From the NCBI GenBank assembly GCA_020249005.1, contig JADCGN010000118.1:1-18258 (forward strand): 18,258 nt of DNA, read 5' to 3'. This DNA comes from Alphaproteobacteria bacterium. GTDB lineage: Bacteria > Pseudomonadota > Alphaproteobacteria > UBA2136 > UBA6156. Both the position numbers and the translations under genes were made by a program. This document shows, in pieces, positions 1-6,592 of this stretch. The notes beneath the pieces are model-generated. The model was not told where the DNA came from and did no database searches. It saw only the letters and a program-made list of their open reading frames with translations. Each line of letters starts with the position of its first letter. The stretch's first letter is position 1.

Positions 1-2
1 CC

Positions 3-758
3 CCGACCCCGGTGGCCGAAGTGCCGAGCGGCGGGTTTGTGCCCGATGAGCAAGGCTACGCCGCGCCCAAGGGGGGTAAGCAGGCCGAGGTGCAGGTGGC
101 CCCCACCAGTGACCGGCTGCAGATTTTGCGCCCGTTCGACGCCTGGAACGGCCAGGACTACACCAGCCTGCCGTTGATCATGAAGGCCAAGGGCAAGTGC
201 ACCACCGACCATATCAGCCCGGCCGGGCCGTGGCTGAAGTACCGGGGGCACCTCGATAACATTTCCAACAACATGTACCTGGGCGCGGTGAATGCCTTTA
301 GTGGCAGCGCCGGCAAGGTGAATTGGGAAGGCAAGGAAGTCACCCCGGCCGAAAAAGCCCGCGCGCTGAAAGCCCAAGGCCAGGGCTGGGTGTTTGTGGG
401 CGACCAAAACGTGGGCGAGGGGAGTTCGCGCGAGCACGCGGCGATGAGCCCGCGCTGGCTGGGCTGCCGCGCGGTGATCACCCGCAGCTTTGCGCGCATC
501 CACCAAAGCAACCTGAAGAAGCAGGGGATTCTGCCCTTCACCTTCGCCAACGGGGCCGATTACGACCTGATTGAAGAGGGCGACCGCTTCACCTTCCACA
601 GTCTGGCCACCCTGGCGCCCGGCAAGCCGGTGGAATGTACCGTGACGCACGCCGACGGCAGCAGCGTCAAGATCACGCTCAACCACACGCTCAACGCCGA
701 GCAGATTGCGTGGTTTAAGGCGGGGAGTGCGCTGAATGCGCTGAAAAACGCGGCTTAG
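3..758 (+). CDS. acn: Aconitate hydratase, mitochondrial type, C-terminal part (5' end outside window)
   Basis: Aconitase interconverts citrate and isocitrate in the TCA cycle in the cytoplasm. The frame is open from the first bases, so the start lies upstream and only about 250 residues are present of a family usually near 750-780. This is the swivel domain. TTDHISPAGPW and RGHLDNISNN lie near residues 64-88 of the fragment, the substrate-contacting GEGSSREHAA near 135-144, and FARIHQSNLKKQG near 160-172. These blocks and the ending resemble the eukaryotic mitochondrial ACO2 type rather than bacterial AcnA or AcnB, judged from memory of those sequences. The cluster-binding cysteines lie upstream and cannot be checked. 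The stop is TAG at 756-758. The gene is followed by a palindromic element, not by a simple terminator. Confidence 0.95.
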   Translation, partial: PTPVAEVPSGGFVPDEQGYAAPKGGKQAEVQVAPTSDRLQILRPFDAWNGQDYTSLPLIMKAKGKCTTDHISPAGPWLKYRGHLDNISNNMYLGAVNAFSGSAGKVNWEGKEVTPAEKARALKAQGQGWVFVGDQNVGEGSSREHAAMSPRWLGCRAVITRSFARIHQSNLKKQGILPFTFANGADYDLIEEGDRFTFHSLATLAPGKPVECTVTHADGSSVKITLNHTLNAEQIAWFKAGSALNALKNAA

Positions 759-780
759 GGCGCACGCCCAGCTGCCGCGC

Positions 781-863
781 TTTTTAGGTTTTTGCTGGTG
801 CGTCGGGTCTCGTGTACTGGTTTGTACACGTCGCCCCGCCACCCTGCACAAGAAACCTAAAAA
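781..863. repeat. 83-bp imperfect palindrome (candidate palindromic repeat element)
   Basis: The outer arms TTTTTAGGTTT (781-791) and AAACCTAAAAA (853-863) are perfect inverted complements. A central hairpin has arms CGTGTAC (811-817) and GTACACG (824-830) around a 6-nt loop. The sequence between these is also largely complementary (GGTG..CGGG against CCCCGcCACC), so the whole unit can fold into one long hairpin. It lies 22 bases behind the aconitase stop. The T-run sits inside the stem, so this is not a normal intrinsic terminator, though it could protect the 3' end of the mRNA. The form suggests an intergenic palindromic repeat. Only a genome-wide copy count would show this. Confidence 0.6.
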
Positions 864-932
864 TCATCGTCATCTGAGCGCGCGCTGTGGCGGTGGAGCA
901 CTTCGCTGCATGTATTTACGTGTTGAAAGCTC
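864..932. other. Intergenic spacer, no gene seen
   Basis: This short stretch between the palindrome and the small-RNA promoter contains an alternating GCGCGCGC run but no reading frame, hairpin or motif that I can support. Confidence 0.4.
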
Positions 933-961
933 TTGACTCTCTGGAAAGATTTGCATACTTT
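933..961 (+). promoter_or_regulatory. Sigma70-type promoter of candidate small RNA
   Basis: The -35 TTGACT (933-938) and -10 TACTTT (956-961) are separated by 17 bases in a locally AT-rich stretch. The predicted transcription start is near 967-970. No coding region with a ribosome binding site follows. The strongly folded segment ending in a terminator does. Confidence 0.6.
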
Positions 962-967
962 ATTTTA

Positions 968-1147
968 CAAGGTTTCAGTAACATTTTAACGCATTTGAAA
1001 CATGCGGAAGTGGAAGACGCTTCCAAAACGTCCCAGACAAGGCTTCCGCATCAGGTCGGCAATTGATGAGTCCTATGCCCTCTCGTTGCCGACCGCCTCT
1101 CGCAAGAGGGAAGAGAAGGCGCCAGCAGCTTGCTGGCGCCTTTTTTT
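968..1147 (+). ncRNA. Candidate structured small RNA, about 180 nt, family not recognised
   Basis: Between a good promoter and an intrinsic terminator, four helices fill the transcript. The first is TGCGGAAG (1003-1010) with CTTCCGCA (1043-1050), enclosing a smaller hairpin of TGGAAG (1011-1016) with CTTCCA (1020-1025). The second is GGTCGGCAA (1054-1062) with TTGCCGACC (1086-1094), around a 23-nt loop containing the pyrimidine-rich CCCTCTCG. The third is CCTCT (1096-1100) with AGAGG (1105-1109). The fourth is the terminator stem. The loop and the third hairpin share the string CCTCTCG, which could pair with Shine-Dalgarno-like GAGG sequences; that is inference. It does not match what I know of 6S, SRP, RNase P or tmRNA. 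The 5' end is estimated from the -10 position. Confidence 0.6.
1116..1147 (+). terminator. Intrinsic terminator of the small RNA
   Basis: A perfect 10-bp stem, GGCGCCAGCA (1118-1127) with TGCTGGCGCC (1131-1140), has a 3-nt loop and is followed by seven T (1141-1147). Read on the minus strand, the same stem is followed by a pyrimidine-rich stretch, so it may also stop the convergent tRNA transcript. Confidence 0.9.
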
Positions 1148-1171
1148 ATCGCCGCTTGCTTAATGTTAAAA

Positions 1172-1317
1172 CATGGTGCCCATGACCAGATTACGCTGCG
1201 CGTTGTTCTGAAGGAACTTCGTGATTTGGAGTAGCATGGTGCCCATGATCAGATTGAGCTTCGCTCGATCTGAAAGTGCTGCGCGGTTTTGAGTCGCATG
1301 GTGCCCATGACCAGATT
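1172..1317. repeat. Three tandem copies of a tRNA 3'-end sequence, spaced 62-63 bp
   Basis: A 21-bp sequence beginning CATGGTGCCCATG starts at 1172, 1235 and 1297. Copy 3 is the 3' end of the minus-strand tRNA. Copy 2 has one mismatch. CATGG/CCATG is itself a small hairpin. Copies 1 and 2 are each continued by a further hairpin: ACGC (1193-1196) with GCGT (1200-1203) in copy 1, and TCAGAT-GAGC (1249-1259) with GCTC-ATCTGA (1263-1273) in copy 2. In the tRNA the T-arm occupies the equivalent place. The stems differ in sequence but keep their pairing. Confidence 0.8.
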
Positions 1318-1374
1318 CGAACTGGTACTGGAAGGATTTTAAGTCCTCTGTCTCTGCCGTTGGACTACATGGGC
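1299..1374 (-). tRNA. tRNA with anticodon UAA (Leu by codon) on a class I scaffold
   Basis: The 76-nt gene folds fully. The acceptor is GCCCATG/CATGGGC, the discriminator is A and CCA is encoded. The D-stem is GTC/GAC with a GG-containing loop. The anticodon stem is GAGGA/TCCTT with loop CTTAAAA. The variable region is about 5 nt, and the T-arm is ACCAG-TTCGAAT-CTGGT. T33 and the 7-nt loop fix the anticodon as TAA, at plus-strand positions 1339-1341. That reads UUA/UUG leucine codons, yet bacterial tRNA-Leu normally has a long variable arm, which is absent here. It may be an unusual isoacceptor, a mobile-element-type tRNA or a regulatory tRNA-like RNA. Confidence 0.8.
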
Positions 1375-1383
1375 ACCGGGGCG

Positions 1384-1412
1384 GTTTTAGGGGATTTCTC
1401 TCGAAGCCGCAA
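1384..1412 (-). promoter_or_regulatory. Possible promoter of the UAA tRNA
   Basis: On the minus strand, TTGCGG (1412-1407) and TAAAAC (1389-1384) are 17 bases apart, with the -10 nine bases from the tRNA 5' end. This would make the tRNA independent of the upstream tRNA-Gly. The match to consensus is only moderate. Confidence 0.4.
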
Positions 1413-1417
1413 GGGCG

Positions 1418-1439
1418 AAACAAATGGGCCTTACGGCCC
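1418..1439 (-). terminator. Likely terminator behind tRNA-Gly
   Basis: On the minus strand, GGGCC (1439-1435) and GGCCC (1430-1426) form a hairpin with loop GTAA, followed by ATTTGTTT. Two more small hairpins lie between it and the tRNA-Gly 3' end: CTTGCC/GGCAAG at 1483-1497 and TCAGA/TCTGA near 1460-1479. The stem is short, so termination may be partial. Confidence 0.45.
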
Positions 1440-1501
1440 TATAAAATCTTACGCGATGCTCAGATTTTTGATTTCTGATAAGCTTGCCTTTGGCAAGACA
1501 T

Positions 1502-1576
1502 TGGAGCGGGAGAAGGGATTTGAACCCTCGACCCTCACCATGGCAAGGTGATGCTCTACCCCTGAGCTACTCCCGC
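1502..1576 (-). tRNA. tRNA-Gly(GCC)
   Basis: This is a standard class I tRNA of 75 nt. The acceptor is GCGGGAG/CTCCCGC-type, with discriminator T and encoded CCA. The D-arm is GCTC/GAGC, the anticodon GCC sits in loop TTGCCAT (plus strand 1542-1544), and the T-loop is TTCAAAT. It closely matches the usual bacterial glycine tRNA body. A strong promoter lies 15 bases upstream. Confidence 0.97.
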
Positions 1577-1590
1577 GCTCCACGAGGGGT

Positions 1591-1619
1591 TTCTTACGGG
1601 GGGGCGCGTGGTTTGTCAA
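1591..1619 (-). promoter_or_regulatory. Promoter of tRNA-Gly
   Basis: On the minus strand a perfect -35 TTGACA (1619-1614) is followed after 17 bases by TAAGAA (1596-1591). Transcription would begin about 8 bases before the mature tRNA 5' end at 1576. The spacer contains a run of C. Confidence 0.75.
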
Positions 1620-1731
1620 CGGTGGGCCCCAAAAAACCTCGGCCAAAAACCTAAGCCCGCAACCTAACCCAAAAACTTGGCCCCCGCCTTGCCCTTTGGG
1701 GGCGGCGGGGGCCAGGTGGCGGGCGTTGGCG

Positions 1732-3591
1732 TTACAGCTTGGCCTGGCGCAGGTCGGCAATTTGGCTGGCGATTTTGCCCGCGTTATCCTGCACCCCTTG
1801 CAGGTTGACCGAGATTTCCCCGGTGGCGCTTTGTTGCTCGCTCATTGCGGCCGTAATGTTGGCCAGGGTTTGGTCGATTTCCCCCAGCGTTTCGGTGGCC
1901 ATCCCCAGCGCCTGCACGGTACCGCTGGAGGCTTCTTGAATCAGCTGGATTTGCCCGGTGATTTCCTGCGTGGCATTGCCCGCCGCGCTGGCCAGCTTCT
2001 TCACTTCGTCGGCCACCACGGCAAAGCCGCGGCCGGCATCACCCGCGCGGGCCGCTTCAATGCTGGCGTTGAGCGCCAGCAGGTTGGTCTGTTCGGCGAT
2101 GTCGCGGATCATCACCACAATTTCGCCGATTCGCTTGCTGGCTTCGGTCAGCTGGGTGGCTTGGGCGCTTTGTTGGGTGGCCCGTTCCACCGCCGTGCGG
2201 GTGGTGGTGGAGGTGAGTTGCACCTTGCCGGTAAGGTTGGTGGCGGTGGAAGAGAGCTGATTGGCGGCGCTGGCAATGGTGCTGGCCATGGTGTTGAGCT
2301 CTTGCGTGCTGCCCATCACCTCTTCGGTGAGGCTGTTGAGCCGTTGGGCAAACTGCTGCTTCACCAGTTCGGCCTGGGCGGCGGCTTCGGCTTCCAGGCG
2401 GGCCTTGTCGGCCCCGGCTTGGCGCAGGATATCGATGCCGTTGGCCAAGCGCCCAAGCTCATCTTTGCCTTTCAGTTGGCTGAGGTTTTGTTGGTAGTCG
2501 CCCTGGCTGACGGCCGTGACCACGTTGATGATCTTGGCTAGGCGCGCCACCACGCGGGCCGGGAGATAAAAGGCAATCAGCAGGCCCTGCACCAAGGTGA
2601 AGATCATCCCGGCCAGCCAGGCCCAAAAGATATGAGTTTGGTTGGCAATCGCCTGATTGAGGAGCGTGGTTCGTTCTTGGGCGGCCAGTTCCACCAGCTT
2701 TTCGGCTTGCGCTAAGGCCTGGCTGCTTTGGGTGAAGAAGGCTTCGAAGGTGGCAGGGTAGTTGGGGGCTGGCGACGCGGCGTCCTTGATGATTTGTTCA
2801 CGCAGGTTGCCGTAGGTTTGGAAGTACTCACGCTCAATGGCATTGATTTGCGCCACCACAGTGGCCGGAATTCCAGGCAATTCCTGGTAATTTTCCAGGA
2901 ACTTCATGGCCTGCAGGGCTTCGGCGTGCATGCGCTGCATAAAGGCCAGGTCGGTTTCGCCAATCGGTGTGCCCTTGGCAATTGCAATCGCCATAATGGT
3001 ACGGTCACGGCCGCCCATTTCGCGGACGCGCCAGCCTTCTTGAATGATATTGCTCAAGGCCTCAACCGCCGGCGGGATAGAGACCCCCGGCGTGCTGAGC
3101 ACATTCCGCAGACTGTTGAGATAGCCGATGAAATAGGGAATATCGCGCGGCCATTCACTGACGATTGCGCTTTCGCGTTCAGTTTGCGGCAGCTGAAGCG
3201 CCGCATCGGCACGGCTGCGGAGCTGGTTGATTTGTTCGCGGGTGTTACGCAAGGGGTCGAGGAACATGCTGTTGAGGCGTTCTTCCCCACGGCTGGCGGT
3301 CGCCTGATCGAGCTGATTCAAAAGCTCATTGCTCTTTTGGCGTTGCTGATCAATCAGGGCACGGAATTGGGGGGCAATTGGGTCGGGCAAATTGAGTGTG
3401 ACCTGCACCACGCTGCGTTCGAGGGACATCTCAATCGTGCCGATATTCAGCAATTTTCTTAGGTTGTAATCCACCTGAAGATGCTCCAAGGCCCGTTCGG
3501 TTTGCCAGGCATCGTAAAGGCGGCTCGCCATCAGGCCTAACATTAAAAAAATGATTGCAAGAATTTGTAAGGTAAGTAGACGCAAGGACAT
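1732..3591 (-). CDS. Methyl-accepting chemotaxis protein
   Basis: This 619-residue membrane chemoreceptor would relay a signal to CheA/CheW. TM1 covers residues 5-24 and a long helical periplasmic sensor covers 25-320. TM2 is at 321-343, a HAMP domain at about 344-395, and the cytoplasmic coiled coil at 410-619. The signalling tip [20 protein letters not shown] (497-516) and the following [13 protein letters not shown] are near-invariant in the family. The sensor's charged motifs (LERS near 57, GGRDRT near 193) resemble the helical-bundle sensors often found in such receptors; no ligand can be named. There is no C-terminal CheR-tethering pentapeptide. No Shine-Dalgarno precedes the ATG. An in-frame stop a few codons upstream limits alternative starts. 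It is divergent from the pilus operon. Confidence 0.96.
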   Translation of the reverse strand: MSLRLLTLQILAIIFLMLGLMASRLYDAWQTERALEHLQVDYNLRKLLNIGTIEMSLERSVVQVTLNLPDPIAPQFRALIDQQRQKSNELLNQLDQATASRGEERLNSMFLDPLRNTREQINQLRSRADAALQLPQTERESAIVSEWPRDIPYFIGYLNSLRNVLSTPGVSIPPAVEALSNIIQEGWRVREMGGRDRTIMAIAIAKGTPIGETDLAFMQRMHAEALQAMKFLENYQELPGIPATVVAQINAIEREYFQTYGNLREQIIKDAASPAPNYPATFEAFFTQSSQALAQAEKLVELAAQERTTLLNQAIANQTHIFWAWLAGMIFTLVQGLLIAFYLPARVVARLAKIINVVTAVSQGDYQQNLSQLKGKDELGRLANGIDILRQAGADKARLEAEAAAQAELVKQQFAQRLNSLTEEVMGSTQELNTMASTIASAANQLSSTATNLTGKVQLTSTTTRTAVERATQQSAQATQLTEASKRIGEIVVMIRDIAEQTNLLALNASIEAARAGDAGRGFAVVADEVKKLASAAGNATQEITGQIQLIQEASSGTVQALGMATETLGEIDQTLANITAAMSEQQSATGEISVNLQGVQDNAGKIASQIADLRQAKL

Positions 3592-3761
3592 AGCGAAAGA
3601 CTTTTATGATTTTTTTACATCCTAAAAAAACTGCCGGTCGTTTCGCAAGTTGCTGCGAACCCAATTGGCTGGGGGGTGATGCAATTATCCTACATTTCCG
3701 TTTGCCCCGGTCAATCTGGCCTGGCGGGCTTGCCACACCCCTCTGGCCCGTTTGGGGGGTG
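3592..3761. promoter_or_regulatory. Divergent regulatory region between MCP and filament operon, with inverted repeat
   Basis: A perfect inverted repeat, TTCGCA (3642-3647) and TGCGAA (3654-3659), lies in the middle. It overlaps a possible minus-strand -35 TTGCGA (3648-3643), which is 18 bases from TAGGAT (3624-3619), a plausible MCP promoter. A plus-strand promoter is not clear; TTGGCT at 3665-3670 with TCCTAC 17 bases on is weak. The plus frame is open from 3606, but the residues it would encode do not look like part of the ATPase. I therefore treat this as regulatory DNA. Confidence 0.45.
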
Positions 3762-5531
3762 ATGGGTGAAGCGGTGGCCGTTTTTGGCTATGCTGGGCGC
3801 AAGCGAAAGGCTTCGTTTGCGCATATGGCTGGGCAAGTTGACATTGTCGACCTGATGATTGCCGACAGGGTGATAGGGTTGGGCGACCTGCACAACCTGC
3901 CGGTGGCCGTGCAGAAAGACCCCGACGCCTTGATTGAAGCGCTTGGCAAAGCGGGCAAGCTCAGCCCCAACCAGCAAGCCCGTTACAAGGCGGTGGCGTA
4001 CGATTTTCCGATTAAGAACGACGAAGAAATGGCGCGCGTCACGCCGCACCAGGTGGAGGGGATCGATCGGGCCTTTTTGCAGTTCTATACCGCATGCCCG
4101 ATTGAGCTGGGCCGCAACGAGGTGCTGTGGGCCGCGGCCGACTTGCCCAACAAACGCCTGCAGAGCGAAATTCTGCTGCGCAACCGCAAGAACACCCACC
4201 AGTTCGTGTGGGCCAGCGCCAAGGCGATTGAGAGCGCGATCGAGCGCATGAACAAGCGCGAAGGCCATAGCCTAAAGTTCTTGGTGGAAAACGCCTATGC
4301 CCAGCTGAATGCCGGTAACGATGACGCGATCATCAACCTGGTGGATGAGATTATCCGCACCGCCTACAAAAACGGCGCGAGCGACCTGCACATTGAAATC
4401 CTGAACCGCAAACCCACCGTGATGGCGCGCATCGACAACGAGCTGGAAGAGCTGGTGGCATTGCCGATGGAGGTGTACGACCGGGTGGTGGGCCGCTTGC
4501 GCCACATGGCGGGCGTGAGTGCCGAAAACTTTAAAAAGCCGCTCTATGGCCGAATGACGTTTGAGCTGAGCAACCGCCAGAATGTGGATATCCGCTACAC
4601 CACGCAGCCGATTACGCTGGAAAACACCGCCAAGATTGCGATGCGTTTTCTGCGCCCCTTTGAAGGGCAAATGGAGAACTTCGGCTATCAGCCGGAAAGC
4701 ATCGAGAAAATCGACAACTTGATGAAGTTTGAAGAAGGCGTGGTGATCTTTGCCGGGCCGACCGGGCAAGGGAAAAGCACCGCCTGCCGCTTGATGATTC
4801 GGCGCGGCCAACGCCCCGGCCAGAACGTGATCGCCTACGAAAAGCAAATTGAAGAGCGGATGGAGAACGTCATCCAGACCGAAGAGGATTTGAGCGCGGG
4901 CGTGAACTTAGAAAGTTTTCTTTACGCCGCCTTGGGGCTCGACCCGGACATCATGTACATTGGGGAAGTGCGCAGCCCCGAAGACACCCGCCGGGTGATT
5001 GACGCCGGGAACTTAGGGCACTTGGTGATCACTACCATGCACGCGAATGACAGCTTCATGACGCTTGACCGCTTGCTGCAACGCGGCGTGCCGCCCGAGC
5101 TGATTTTCAGCAACGTGCGCGGCGTGGTGAGCCAGCGTCTGGTGCGCCGCCTGTGCCCCAAGTGCCGCGTGCCGTACGAGTTGGACCAACAGCTGGCCGA
5201 CAGCATGAATGCGATTCGTGACGTGGGCTTTAAGCGCGGCGATGCCATCTTCCGCCCCAACCGCAACGGCTGCGAGCTGTGCCACCACCGTGGCTACAGC
5301 GGCCGGATTGCGATGGAAGAGGTGTTGGAAGTGTGGCGCCGGGAAATCAGCCGCAACGTGTGGGCCGGCAATCGCCTGCGGCCTGATTGGATTGAGGTGG
5401 TGCGCGAACAGGCCGCCGCCGCCGGGATGAAAGACATGCTGACCCAAGGGCTCAGCCATGTGCAGGCTGGCATCACCAGCCTGGATGAGTTGGAAAGATT
5501 CTTCAGTGCTGACCTTGAAACTCTCCGGTAA
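3762..5531 (+). CDS. Type IV pilus/type II secretion assembly ATPase (PilB/GspE/R64 PilQ-like)
   Basis: This is the hexameric cytoplasmic ATPase that drives filament extension. In the 589-residue product, LVDEIIRTAYKNGASDLHIE lies near 194-213 and Walker A GPTGQGKST at 332-340. Walker B DPDIMYIGEVRS is near 394-405 and the His box GHLVITTMHAND near 419-430. Cysteine pairs CPKC (465/468) and CELC (504/507) form the zinc motif of extension ATPases, which retraction ATPases (PilT) lack. The N-terminal 150 residues are divergent. The start is uncertain. ATG 3762 has a G-rich tract just upstream, the frame is open back to 3606, and ATG 3825 is also possible. Its 3' end overlaps the next gene by 26 nt. 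Confidence 0.93.
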   Translation: MGEAVAVFGYAGRKRKASFAHMAGQVDIVDLMIADRVIGLGDLHNLPVAVQKDPDALIEALGKAGKLSPNQQARYKAVAYDFPIKNDEEMARVTPHQVEGIDRAFLQFYTACPIELGRNEVLWAAADLPNKRLQSEILLRNRKNTHQFVWASAKAIESAIERMNKREGHSLKFLVENAYAQLNAGNDDAIINLVDEIIRTAYKNGASDLHIEILNRKPTVMARIDNELEELVALPMEVYDRVVGRLRHMAGVSAENFKKPLYGRMTFELSNRQNVDIRYTTQPITLENTAKIAMRFLRPFEGQMENFGYQPESIEKIDNLMKFEEGVVIFAGPTGQGKSTACRLMIRRGQRPGQNVIAYEKQIEERMENVIQTEEDLSAGVNLESFLYAALGLDPDIMYIGEVRSPEDTRRVIDAGNLGHLVITTMHANDSFMTLDRLLQRGVPPELIFSNVRGVVSQRLVRRLCPKCRVPYELDQQLADSMNAIRDVGFKRGDAIFRPNRNGCELCHHRGYSGRIAMEEVLEVWRREISRNVWAGNRLRPDWIEVVREQAAAAGMKDMLTQGLSHVQAGITSLDELERFFSADLETLR

Positions 5532-6588
5532 TTTGGGCGGCGCCACGCTGGAACCGCGCGACCGCGAACGGTTCTTTTTCTTCATGGCGATGATGATGAA
5601 GACCGGGCAAACCACGGCCGATGCCTTACGCGCCGTGGCCAAAGCCTTCCGCGCCGAGCAGAAAGACGACGTCGCCAATGCGATCAGCGGGCTGGCGCAG
5701 AAGGTGAGCCAAGGCAAGCCGCTTTCCGCGGCGATGCTGGCCGAGCGTGGAATGTTCAGCGACATGCACCGTGCCGCCATTTTAGCCGGTGAAGCCGCCA
5801 ACAACATGCAAAAAAGTTTTGAAGTGCTGCGGGTGCTGGAAGACAAGGCGATCCAGAGCAAGCGCGCGGGGTTGGCCGAATTGCTGACGCCGTTCCTGAT
5901 GCTGTGCCTGTCGTTGGTGTCGGTGTTCAACACCGGGCTGAATACTTTGCCGATCATGGCCAAGGTGCGTGAGGCGCAAGGCAAGCCGATGGGCATGATC
6001 CCGCAAGGGATTATGGACGTGACCGCATTCGGCGCCCACTACTGGTACCTGTTTGTGGGCTGCCTGCTGGTGGCGCTGTTTGTGATGTGGAGCCTCAACA
6101 GCAACCCGGCGGGGCGCACCACGTTGCACACCTTGCAGCTACGGATTCCGATTTACGGGCGTTACCTGATGTACCGCACCTACACGCAAATGCTGCTGTA
6201 CTTTCCGTACCTGATCGCCAGCGGGGTGAAGCCCAAGCAGCTGATCCCGATTATGGAAGGTTTGGCCACCAATACGGTCATCAAGCGCCGGATTGAGCAG
6301 TTCAACCACACCATCACCACCGGGGGCACCTTGGCGCAGGCGATGACGAAAAGCGGCTTTCCGGAACTGATTGTAACCCCGGTGGCGGTGGCGGAAAACT
6401 ACGCGCCCACCAGTGGCACAGTGAATGACGTGCTGATTGAAGGGATGCAGCACGCCCACACCATTCTGGAGCGCATGCTGAACGATACGCACAGCCGCTT
6501 TGTGGGGGTGTTTTCCGCCCTGCTGTGGGTGTTGGGTGGGGCGGTGATGATGTGTGATATGCTCAGCATCGTGTTGGCGCAAGGGTAA
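5506..6588 (+). CDS. Type IV filament inner-membrane platform protein (PilC/GspF-like)
   Basis: This polytopic protein couples the ATPase to pilin insertion. The GTG start at 5506 gives 360 residues and has GGAAAG 8 bases upstream. A 5' extension to ATG 5458 lies entirely inside the ATPase gene and looks non-coding. Two T2SSF-like halves are visible (about 20-150 and 218-350), including the LIASGV motif near 237 in the second. TM segments are near 125-148, 179-198 and 331-357, the usual three. Translational coupling with the ATPase is likely from the overlap. Confidence 0.88.
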   Translation: MLTLKLSGNLGGATLEPRDRERFFFFMAMMMKTGQTTADALRAVAKAFRAEQKDDVANAISGLAQKVSQGKPLSAAMLAERGMFSDMHRAAILAGEAANNMQKSFEVLRVLEDKAIQSKRAGLAELLTPFLMLCLSLVSVFNTGLNTLPIMAKVREAQGKPMGMIPQGIMDVTAFGAHYWYLFVGCLLVALFVMWSLNSNPAGRTTLHTLQLRIPIYGRYLMYRTYTQMLLYFPYLIASGVKPKQLIPIMEGLATNTVIKRRIEQFNHTITTGGTLAQAMTKSGFPELIVTPVAVAENYAPTSGTVNDVLIEGMQHAHTILERMLNDTHSRFVGVFSALLWVLGGAVMMCDMLSIVLAQG

Positions 6589-6592
6589 GCCG

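Noticed and set aside
1060..1094. Hammerhead ribozyme suggested by TTGATGAG after a stem
   Set aside because: The conserved CGAAA part and the three-way junction are missing; it is simply the loop of the 9-bp hairpin.
1002..1163. 53-codon open frame (basic peptide) starting at an ATG in the small-RNA region
   Set aside because: It has no ribosome binding site, it runs through the terminator stem and T-run, and its bases are better explained by the paired stems.
1166..1423. Minus-strand 85-codon frame with repeated NLxMGTM peptides
   Set aside because: It lies across the tRNA and its tandem repeats; the peptide repetition just reflects the DNA repeat.
1696..2541. 281-codon plus-strand frame opposite the chemoreceptor
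   Set aside because: It is antisense to strongly conserved MCP coding sequence and has typical GC-rich shadow composition (Gly, His, Leu rich).
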